From: Xylocopa sonorina
Taxonomy: Eukaryota > Arthropoda > Insecta > Hymenoptera > Apidae
Direction: 5' to 3'
Length of the DNA stretch: 64,000 nt
Assembly: GCF_050948175.1 (NCBI RefSeq)
Contig: NW_027490268.1
Span: 620,001-684,000 of the forward strand
A model generated the notes under the pieces. That model saw nothing but the letters and a program-made list of their open reading frames with translations. It did no database searches and had not been told where the DNA came from. Both the position numbers and the translations under genes were made by a program. Numbering within the stretch: position 1 is the first letter of the stretch; each line of letters starts with the position of its first letter. Shown here piece by piece: positions 49,928-59,850 of this stretch.

Positions 49928-50679
49928 ATGGATGTGTCCAACAAGGCAACGATGAACAGAGTTAAATTTAATATTATGATGTTTATTATTTTACTTATAG
50001 TATATTTGTTTTTCTGGAATTTTGCCAAAAAACAATGTTCACGCTGTCGACAGATGAATATATTTGCCTTAGAATTACAAGAGCCAACAATTTCGAAAGT
50101 AGAATATTACTTTACTTCGCTAACCGAATCATTTCAAACGTTAAGTAAAGTGCGTGCCTTTCAAAACAGTCAGATGCAAATTACGATACAACGTTTCCAA
50201 GAAATGGTACGTGCCACTGTTTTTTAATTTCCGTTTATTTAATCAAAGGAAATTTAATTGAAATATCCGCAAAATTTGAGGACAAAAAGTTATTGTAATT
50301 TTACGCAACATATATGATGGTGATAAAGGATAAGTATACGGAACTGAAAATGGAAAGTAGCGAGCAAAAAAAGAAACTGATGGAGCTACAAAGTAGATTG
50401 ATACATCCGTCAAATAATGATTCTAGGCTAATAAAATCTGCTAATTATAGAACTATTGCAAAAATCAAGTATAATCAATATTACTTCTGCTCAAAGGCTA
50501 TAATAGAATTGGACCGAAATGGGTACAAAACAGGCAATTATATCTATACGTTCTATTCTATGCAAAGGCAAATATTTCAAAGAGAGAAGATGTGTTATTT
50601 ACAAATTACTTATGTTCCTAGATATCTCACTAATTTAGGCTTCTTGTCTTGCAGAACTTATCATTCATGTAACATGTAA
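49928..50679 (+). pseudogene. Decayed RNF212/ZIP3-like RING coiled-coil gene
   Basis: Two exon-like parts join in frame. The first (to 50206) has the layout of the end of an RNF212/ZIP3/Vilya-type RING: a VY pair, four positions further a KKQCSRC (Cys at codons 37 and 40), then KVEYYF and FQ...RFQEM. The second (from 50329) continues DKYTELKMESSEQKKKLMEL, a charged coiled-coil. The 122-bp intron between them (50207-50328, donor GTACGT, phase 0) fits. Two positions where zinc-binding Cys are expected (codons 27 and 30) are Leu and Trp, each about one base from Cys for Trp and two for Leu. The N-terminal half of the RING is not readable. RNF212 and ZIP3 proteins are SUMO/ubiquitin ligase-like factors that mark meiotic crossover sites. 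Family assignment is from memory of the family pattern and is tentative; non-functionality is likely. Confidence 0.4.
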
Positions 50680-51061
50680 AGAGGTCGAAGAATAGTAAAA
50701 GATTTTTAAATTTCATAGCCTCACTTGATACGTCGATTGGATCACGTAAAATATCGGACATTAATTGCATCTACATCTTCAGACCTTAAATATATAATTG
50801 CAACAACATATTTAATAGCGTTTTAATAACATTCTTCTAATTGTTTATATCTATGTCTAATAAATATATATTAATCGAATAAGTTGCTTTACCAAAGAAT
50901 AAAAGTATCTGAGGCTTACAAATCGGAGCATTACATAACAAACGTGCATCACGTATATAATATTACATGTAATAAAAGATGAAGACCAAAAAGATCGTAC
51001 ATAAGTTGAATCCACAATGCGGTCATAGAGATACAGAAGCGGCAAAAATTCCAAACAATAA
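50680..51061. other. AT-rich spacer after the RING relic
   Basis: No gene recognised. The sequence is AT-rich with many short TATATA words. The minus-strand frame at 50857-51132 is low-complexity and hydrophobic by composition, not a convincing protein. Confidence 0.4.
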
Positions 51062-51199
51062 TTTAAAAAATTCAAAAAGGGGGGAGTGAAAATCCATCTC
51101 CTTGACGATGATAAGGAACAAGTCTGCCTCATGCACTACAATATCCCAAACAGCCAGCGACTGGCACGCCAATGGCAACGGATGGAACGAATTCCGTGA
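51062..51199 (+). pseudogene. Orphan coding-like exon (unrecognised)
   Basis: A stop-to-stop frame of 45 codons. Its second two-thirds looks like genuine protein: acidic DDDKEQVCLMHYN, then a basic segment SQRLARQWQRMERIP, then TGA at 51197-51199. Base composition rises above the AT-rich surroundings for just this stretch. A poly-A/poly-G start (AAAAAGGGGGG at 51074-51084) and no obvious ATG suggest a terminal exon or a retroposed 3' fragment. There is no counterpart in the left block, where this region is absent. I do not recognise the family. Confidence 0.3.
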
Positions 51200-51264
51200 C
51201 AGAACTGTGCTAACAAAGTGCTCCTACTCAGCTTTCGGATTGGCATACTGTTAGTACTGGGGCG
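51200..51264. other. Short junction region before the duplicated segment
   Basis: The right copy resumes similarity with 335 onward at about 51265. Nothing recognisable lies between. Confidence 0.4.
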
Positions 51265-52213
51265 GCATTCGTATCACGGCACTATTAAAGCACCGAGATA
51301 TAGCACACGGGCTACACGGCCGTGACAATGACACTATCAGCTCACCATAGCTACACGCGTGGTTGTGGCGTAGGCTGACATTTACTAATGGGGAAGCTGT
51401 TTCCATAAAAATTATAAGCAAATATGAAAAATGACTAAACTGTGCAATTTATTTATTTTGATTCCAAAATAGATACACCGGCACAAAACAAAGATATAAG
51501 AACTCGATTTTATTATTTTCTATAAACTAGCTCGATCGGGCGATTTTTTCCATAAAGTCGATAATTACTTTGTCATAAAAATATATACACTTATTTTATA
51601 TATATTTTCTTCAATTTATTGTTACAAATTAATGCAATTGAGGGTTACATTAAATACGATGACAGCATGTTATTTCAAAAATTACACAAGGCGAAGTTAG
51701 GGACGCAACAGCATGAATTTTTATTTTATAAGTAATATTTTTTTATAAATAATATTTTTAGTCTATGATGGATTGAAAGAAATATATACGACTCGCTCAA
51801 TAACTATAAATATAGGAAAACCACCATCAAAATGTCTATCAATACTCATATGCTGAACATCTACTGACATCTAACGGTTCTAATTTGTATGAAAGCACAG
51901 GTTCTCTAATGCCAAATGTGATCCTGCGTCATTGCTGAGGAGATTCATGAATGGAGCGATGATACGCGTGTCACCATGGTGCTGGTTCTGCGCGATTCGC
52001 TTGTCTAGAACGTGCTGGTAACACGTTCTGGCATTTTAGTCAACGAATCCGGTTACAGATGACTACGAATCAATTGACACTCCTCGGAAGTGGCAATATA
52101 GTGCCGGCATGGTGTCGCTACCATCTTGCCGTTTGTTATCTGGGATGCTTTTTAGTGCATTATTCGGAATTGAATTTGAACACATAGCTACTTAATCGCT
52201 AATTTGTATGAAC
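51265..52213. repeat. ~950-bp duplicated segment, right copy
   Basis: Direct-orientation counterpart of 335-1282, with scattered substitutions. It leads into the same LTR at the same base as in the left block. That shows both blocks descend from one locus that already carried the LTR. Confidence 0.75.
51880..52035 (-). pseudogene. Coding-like 51-codon fragment, right copy
   Basis: Same frame and length as 949-1104. The shared core HHGDTRIIAPFMNLLSNDAG is unchanged, but seven other residues differ. No ATG start and no recognised family. Confidence 0.25.
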
Positions 52214-52668
52214 TGTGACGTGGTGAAGTCACAAGGCTCGCTCACCCCCCCCCCCCCTGCTTCGGTTAGACTAGCTCGCAGATCACCACCCATGCGAGAA
52301 GCGCGACACGGACCATCGCGATAGCTGTATTTGCGAGGAGCGTGAAATACACGATGGTAGAACATTCCCCCCCCCCCCCCACCCGTTCGTTTATCTCTCT
52401 CCGTTCTACGGATTAGACTGGCGAGCTGATGGAAGAAGCGACACATAAGACGCCTCTTCGGCGGATAATAAGACCGCAGGTTCGCGGAAGGGCTGTGCGC
52501 CGAGGTAGCGTGACGGGCTCGACGGTGGAGGAGTCGGGAAGTGAACAAGAAGAGACCCTGAAGCCCGAAGGATAGGATCCAGAGCTCTGCAAAGATAAGA
52601 CCGCTGCCATAGTCCATGGAGACAAACAGGATGGTTCCCGGGTGTGAGAAGGACCTCTACCCCTCACC
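52214..52668 (+). mobile_element. 5' LTR fragment truncated by satellite
   Basis: Begins TGTGACG and matches the solo LTR from 1283 to about 1680. It has slightly longer poly-C tracts (13 C at 52245-52257, 14 C at 52367-52380) and about 50 extra bases in two places near 52381 and 52440 that the left copy lacks. After CCCCTCACC the sequence jumps within one base to + oriented satellite (ATTAGAACTCTATTGC). The TATA box, the (AG)n tract and the 3' end are gone. The left copy's CRE-like TGACGTCA reads TGAAGTCA here. Confidence 0.8.
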
Positions 52669-55600
52669 ATTAGAACTCTATTGCTTCGATACGTAGACAT
52701 CTGGAAACGCTATTCCCTAGCAAGGAAGTGTTGCATTTACATTCTTTTGAAGTGTAGACGAGGATACATAACACTCCACAAAGAATATTATATCTTATCG
52801 TGAAACATAGATATGAGACACAATATCGCGATTTAAGAAGCTTTAGAACTCTATTGCTTCGATACGTAGACATCTGCAAACGCTATTTCCTAGGAAGGAA
52901 GTGTCGCATTTACATTCATTTGAAGTGTATGCGAGGTATAAGTGACACTTCGCAATGAATATTATATCTTATCGTGAAACATCGAAATGAGATGCGATAT
53001 CGCGTTTTAAGAAGCAATAGAACTCTATTACTATGATACGTAGACATCTGCAAACGCTATTTCCTAGCAAGGAAGTGTAGCATTTACATTCATATGAAGT
53101 GTAGACGAGGAATACATGACACCTCGCAATGAGTATTATACCATATCGTGAAACACAGAAGTGAGATGCGATATCGGGTTTTAACAAGCATTAGAATTCT
53201 ATTGCTACGATACGTAGACATCTGCAAACGCTATTTCCTAGCATGGAAGTGTCGCATTTACATTCTTTTGAAGTGCAGACGAGGGATGCATAACACATCG
53301 CAATGAATATTACATCTTATCATAAGACATAGAAATGAGATGCGATATCGCGTTTTAAGAAGCATTAGAACTCTATTGCTCCGATACGTAGACATCCGCA
53401 AACGCTATTTCCTAGCAAGGAAGTGCCGCATTTACATTCTTTTGAAGTGAATGCGGGGTATACATAACATTGCATAATGAATACTATATCTTATCATGAA
53501 ACATAGATATGAGATGCGATATCCCGTCTTAAAAAGCATGAGAACTCTAATGCTACGATACGTAGCCATCTGCAAACGCTATTTCCTAGCAACGAAGTGC
53601 CGCATTTACATTCTTTTGAAGTCCACACGAGAATACATGACACTTCGCAATGAATAGTACATCATATCATGAACCATAGAAGTGAGATGCGATATCGCGT
53701 TTCAAGAGGCATTAGAACCCTATTGCCTCGATGCGGAGACATCTGCAAACGCTACTTCCTAGCATGGAAGTGTCGCACTTACATTCTTTTGAAGTGAATA
53801 CGAGGTATGCATGACACTTGGCAATGAATATTATATCTTATCATGAAACATAGATATGAGATGAGATATCCCGTTTTAAGAAGCATGAGAACTCTAATGC
53901 TACGATAGGTAGTCATCTGCAAACACCATTTATTAGCAAGGAAGTGTCGCCTTTACATTCTTTTGAAGTGTAGACGAGAATACATGACAATCCGCAATGA
54001 ATATTATATCTTATCATGAGACATAGAAATGAGATGCGATATCGCGTTTTAAGAAGCATTAGAACTCTATTGCTTCGATACGTAGACATCTGCAAACGCT
54101 ATTCCCTAGCATGGAAGTGTCGCATTTACATTCTTTTGAAGTGTAGACGAGGGATGCATAACACTTCGCAATGAATATTACATCTTATCATAAGACATAG
54201 AAATGAGATGCGATATCGCGTTTTAAGAAGCATTAGAGCACTATTGCCTCGATACGTAGACATCTGCAAACGCTATTTCGTAGCAAGGAAGTGTCGCATT
54301 TACATTCTTTTGAAGTGAATACGAGGTATACATGACACTTCGGAATGGATATTATATCTTATCATGAAACATAAAAGTGAAATGCGATATCGCGTTTTAA
54401 GAAACATTAGAAATCTATTGCTTGGATACGTAGACATCTGCAAACACTATGTCCTAGCAAGGAAGTGTCGCATTTACATTCATTTGAAGCGAATACGATG
54501 TATACACGACACATCGCAATGGATAATATATCTTATGATGAAACATAGAAATGACATGCGATATCGCGTTTTATGAAGCGTAAGAACTCTATTGCTACGA
54601 TACGTAGGCATCTGCAAACGCTACTTGCAAGCAAGGAAGTGTCCCATTTACATTCATTTGAAGTGAATACGAGGTATACATGACACTTCGCAATGAATAT
54701 TATATCTTATCACGAAACATATAAATGAGATGCGATTTCGCGACTTAAGAAGCATTAGAACTCTATGGCCTCGATGCGGAGACATCTGCAAACGCTATTT
54801 CCCAACAAGGAAGTGTCGCATTTACATTCGTTTGATGTGTAGACGAGGAATACATAACACTGTACAATGAATATTACATATTATCATGAATCATAGGAAT
54901 GAAATGCGATATCGCGCTTTAAGAATATTAGAAGTTTATTGCTACGACACGAAGACATCTGCAAACGCTATTTAATGGCAAGGAAGAGTCGCATTTGCAT
55001 TCTTTTGAGCGGAATACGAGGTACACATGACACTTCGCAACGAATATTATATCTTATCACGAAACATAGGAATGCGATGCGATATCACGATATAAGAAGC
55101 ATTAGAACACTAATGCTACGATACGTACACATCTGTAAACGTTATATCCTAGCATGGAAGTGGCGCATTTACATTCTTTTGAAGTGAATACGAGGTATTC
55201 ATGACACTTCGCAATGAATATTATATTTTATCATGAAGCAGAGAAATGAGATGCGACATCTCGTTTGAAGAAGCATTAGAACACTAATGCTTCGATACGG
55301 AGACATCTGCAGACGCTATTTCCTTGCAAGGAGGTGTCGCATTTACATTCTTTTGAAGTGAATACGAGGTATACATGACATTTCGCAATGGATATTATAG
55401 CTTATCGTGAAACATAGAAATGAGATGCGATGTCGCGTTTTAAGAAGCATTAGAACACTATTACTGCGATACGTAGATATCTGGAAACGCTATTTCCTAG
55501 CAAGGAAGTGTAGCATTTACATTCTTTCGAAGTGAGTACTAGGCATACATTACACTTCACAATAAATATTATATCTTATCATGAAACACAGAAATGGGAT

Positions 55601-57976
55601 GCGATATCGCGTTTTAAGAAGCATTCGAACTCTATTGTTACGATACGTAGACATATGCAAACGCTATTTCCAAGCATGCAAGTGTCGCATTTACATTCTT
55701 TTGTAGTGAATACAAGGTATACATAACACTAAACAATGAATATTATATTTCATCACGAAACATAGAAATGGGATGCGATATCGCCATTTAAAGAGGATTA
55801 GAAATCTATTGCTACGATACGTAGACATTTGCAAACGCTATTTAACAGCAAGGAAGCGTCGCACTTACATTCTTTCGAAGTGAGTACGAGGCACACATGA
55901 CACTCCACAATGAATATTATATCTTATCATGAAGCATAGAAATGAGATGCGATTTCGCGTTTTAAGAAGCATTAGAACACTATTACTACGATACGTAGAT
56001 ATCTGCAAACGCCATTTCCTAGCAAAGAAGTGTGGCATTTACATTCATTTGAAGTGTATACGAGGTATATGTGACATTTCGCAATGAATATTATATCTCA
56101 TCATGAGACATAGAAATGTGATGCGATATCGCGTTTTAAGAAGCATTAGAACTGTATTTCTTCGATGCGTAGACATATGCAAACACTTTTTCCTAGTAAG
56201 GAAGTGACGCATTTACATTCATTTGAAGTGAATACGGTGTACAAGCGACACTTCGCAATGAATGTTATACCTTATCATGAAACATAGAAATGAGATGCGA
56301 CATCGCGATTTAAAAAGCATCATACCTCTATTGCTACGATATGTAGACATCTGCAAACGCTATTTAATGGCAAGGAAGTGTCGCATTTACATTCTTTTGA
56401 AGAGAATACGTGTTTACATGACACTTCGCAATGGATATTATTTCTTATCATGAAACATAGAAATGAGATGCGATATCGCGTTTTAAGAAGCATTAGAACA
56501 CTATTACTGCGATACGTAGATATCTGGAAACGCTATTTCCTAGCAAGGAAGTGTAGCATTTACATTCTTTCGAAGTGAGTACTAGGCATACATTACACTT
56601 CACAATAAATATTATATCTTATCATGAAGCATAGAAATGAGATGCGATTTCGCGTTTTAAGAAGCATTAGAACACTATTACTACGATACGTAGATATCTG
56701 CAAACGCCATTTCCTAGCAAAGAAGTGTGGCATTTACATTCATTTGAAGTGTACACGAGGTATGTGTGACATTTCGCAATGAATATTATATCTCATCATG
56801 AGACATAGAAATGTGATGCGATATCGAGTTTTAAGAAGCATTAGAACTCTATTTCTTCGATGCGTAGACATATGCAAACACTTTTTCCTAGTAAGGAAGT
56901 GACGCATTTACATTCATTTGAAGTGAATACGGGGTACAAGCGACACTTCGCAATGAATGTTATACCTTATCATGAAACATAGAAATGAGATGCGACATCG
57001 CGATTTAAAAAGCATCATACCTCTATTGCTACGATATGTAGATATCTGCAAACGCTATTTAATGGCAAGGAAGTGTCGCATTTACATTCTTTTGAAGTGA
57101 ATACGTGTTTACATGACACTTCGCAATGGATATTATTTCTTATCATGAAACATAGAAATGAGATGCGATATCGCGTTTTAAGAAGCATTAGAAATCTATT
57201 GCTTGGATACGTAGACATGTGCAAGCGCTATTTCCTAGCAAGGAAGTGTCGCCTTGACATTCATTTGAAGTGAATACGATGTATACATGACACTTCGCAA
57301 TGAATATTATATCTTTTCATGAAACATAGAAATGAGATGCGATATCGCGTTTTAAGATGCATTAGAACACTATTACTACGATACGTAGATTATGCAACTA
57401 CTACGATACGAGATATCTGCAAACGCCATTTCCTAGCAAGGAAGTGTCGCAATTACATTCATTTGAAGTGTATGCGATGTGTAAGTGACATTTCGTAGTG
57501 AATATTATATCTTATCATGAAACATAGAAATGAGATGCGGTATCGCGTTTTAAGAAGCATTGGAACCCTATGGCTACGATGCGTAGATATCTGGAGACGC
57601 TATTTCCTAGGAAGGAAGTGTCGCATTTACATTCTTTTGAAGTGAATACGAGGTAGACTTGACATTTCGCAATGAATATTATACCTTATCATGAAACATA
57701 GAAATCAGATGCGATATCGCGTTTCATGAAGTGCTAGAACTCTATTGCTACGATACGTAGATATCTGGAAACGCTATTTCCCAGGAAGGAAGTTTCGCAT
57801 TTACATTCATTTGAAGTGTAGACGAGGAATACATAACACCTCGCAATGAATATTATATCTTATCATGAGACATAGAGATGAGGTGCGATATCGCGTTTTA
57901 AGGAGAATTAGAACTCTATAGCTTCGATACAGAGATATATGGGAACGTAATTTCCTAGAAAGGAAGTGTCGCATTT
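52669..57976 (+). repeat. Satellite array D, 174-bp monomer, + orientation
   Basis: About 30 monomers in the same orientation as array A, starting mid-monomer at the broken LTR and ending mid-monomer at GTCGCATTT beside island B'. Units are more heterogeneous than in array C. One scrambled unit (57380-57412) repeats TACTACGATACG within a single monomer. Confidence 0.97.
55461..57130 (+). repeat. Overlapping four- and six-monomer duplications
   Basis: Two offsets overlap. TTACTGCGATACGTAGATAT recurs 1043 bases on (6 x 174 minus 1), and the following series (TATTACTACG, CTAGCAAAGAAGTGTGGC, TTTTTCCTAGTAAGG, TTTAATGGCAAGG) recurs 695 bases on (4 x 174 minus 1). The same -1 in both suggests one single-base loss shared by the events. 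Confidence 0.75.
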
Positions 57977-59850
57977 TGTGACGTCAGGCGTACGGCCTGC
58001 CACCCATCAACCTCCTCGCACCCCCCAGCATCAACCCCTGGACGCATGCAACCAGCCAAACTCGCCTGCAGAACCAGCAACTGGAAGTGTTCGCGCGCGC
58101 ATACCTGCGCGCGCATACCTGCACGCGCTCACTCACTCCGAGTTGCGCTGCCTCACTCGCACCGTCGAGTATACCTGTCTCTTTCGTATCGGGCACCAGT
58201 GTCTCACTCGCACCACCGAGTATACCTGTCTCGCCCGCACCAAGGACGGGCAGCCCTATCTCCCTCGCACCGAGGATTCCGTCCTGCAGGAAGACGTAGC
58301 CTCAGCCCATCACCTGAATGGGGTCTTTTCCAATTCTGGGAACAGGATCTGCTAGAACCTATATATTACTTGTAAGCTAGGACATACATACCATATCATG
58401 ACGCATATATAAGAATTCCTAGATCTAAGTTACACTAAGTAAGATGCGTCCGGCCAGCGCCATGCGCCGCTAGCCCCACCACGAGCCGCGGGTCCCCACT
58501 CGCTGGACCGCGCGCTCTCCGCCTCGAGACGCGAGTCCCCCACTCGCGGGACCGCGATCTCCCTACCACGAGCGTCCGCGACCGTAGCGCCCCGCGAACC
58601 GAGGAGGTCAGAGACGCGTCTCCAGAGCACACACTCTGACTCGAGAACTCCTACCGAGGAGTCGAAACCTCTAGTTCTAGATCGTTAGCCACCTCAATGT
58701 GGGGTTCAGGCATCGTATTTCTATTTCCATTTTAACTTAGTCTTAGACTTAGAATAATTCCAGTTCTTGTATACTTTAAACCTAGAATATATTTTATTTT
58801 TACTATTACTATATCCAAGTACAAGTTCTTGTAGCAAGTCTACTATTTCCACATCCATTAATTTTATCAAGTGTTTATAATACTAGTTCTACTTTTAACA
58901 TTACATTTAACTGCGAATTCTTCCACGGGTTCTTCCATACAACTGGGGTTGATATTCATCAAATTGAAGGAGTACAGAAATCGGCTTTGTGACGTTGAGA
59001 CCGCCGCTTATCCTTCAGATCTTAGTCGAAAGTACAGAAAAACCTGGTGAATGAATCGTGCTTCCGGTTTGCGAAGAACGCGACGTGCGAGTAGGAAGAA
59101 TTTCATACGATCACTTGTGCGTGAATATTTGGAGGGCGTTCCGAGAGTCCTCGTATACCAGCGACCTGCCTTCGCACCAGTCCAGACGCCGCTTTCCGAA
59201 GCGACCGTCGACGCTCCCGATCCAGACACCACGACGCATCACGCCGATTCTGCCACATTCAGCATCATCGCTGAATTCCGAACGCCGTCCTCCTATTCGC
59301 TGGCGACTGATCGAGATTTCCGTAGCAGCCAACAAAACGAAATCCGCTAAGATCCCAGCGAAAGATCCTCCACGCCGTTACTACGTACAAATCGAGAGAG
59401 AAGTCATCGAAAGGTAGGGTCATTCCCTTATTATAGCGAGTGTTTTCGCTAGTGTCGCGTCAGCCGAAATTGTCGGACCCGATCTTAACGCGTTCCCGCG
59501 GACCGAATTACCGAAAAATAGGCTCGTGTCGTAAAGCCTCCGGAGCAACGGAAAATAGTTTCAACGGACGTGATACCTCGTATTCACCTCAAAAGAATGT
59601 AAATGCGACACTTCCTTGCTAGGAAATAAGGTTTGCAGATATCTACGTATCGAAGAAATAGAGCTCTAATGCTTCTTGAAACGCCATATCGCATCTCATT
59701 CCTATGTTTCATCATAAGATATAATATTCATTGCGAAGTGTCATGTATACATCGTATTCCTCTCAAGAGAATGAAAATGCAACACTTCCTTTCTAGGAAA
59801 TTACGTTTCCAGATATCTACGTATCGAAGCAATAGAGTTCTAATGCTTTT
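57790..59850. repeat. Large inverted repeat, right arm (island B' plus satellite flanks)
   Basis: Reverse complement of about 29160-31130. Satellite variants on both sides of the island are carried along, so the repeat unit is larger than the insert itself. Confidence 0.85.
57977..59573 (+). mobile_element. Island B': inverted copy of the 1.5-kb insert
   Basis: Reads TGTGACGTCAGG to GGACGTGA on the + strand. It is 77 bp longer than island B through three indels: a 12-16 bp repeat of GCGCGCATACCTGC near 58100, extra CTCACTCGCACC-type sequence near 58200, and about 50 bp within the CpG-rich block near 58530. The coding-like frame intact in island B has an in-frame TGA near 59050 here. Flanking satellite is + on the left and minus on the right, as for island B. 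The open frames at 57966-58355 and 59051-59417 match no family I know, and the first begins in satellite sequence. Confidence 0.5.

Noticed and set aside
48095..52668. One LTR split by a 4-kb insertion (3' piece at 48095, 5' piece at 52214)
   Set aside because: The pieces are in the wrong order for a simple insertion and differ too much from each other's reference copy. They are remnants of separate insertions or family members.
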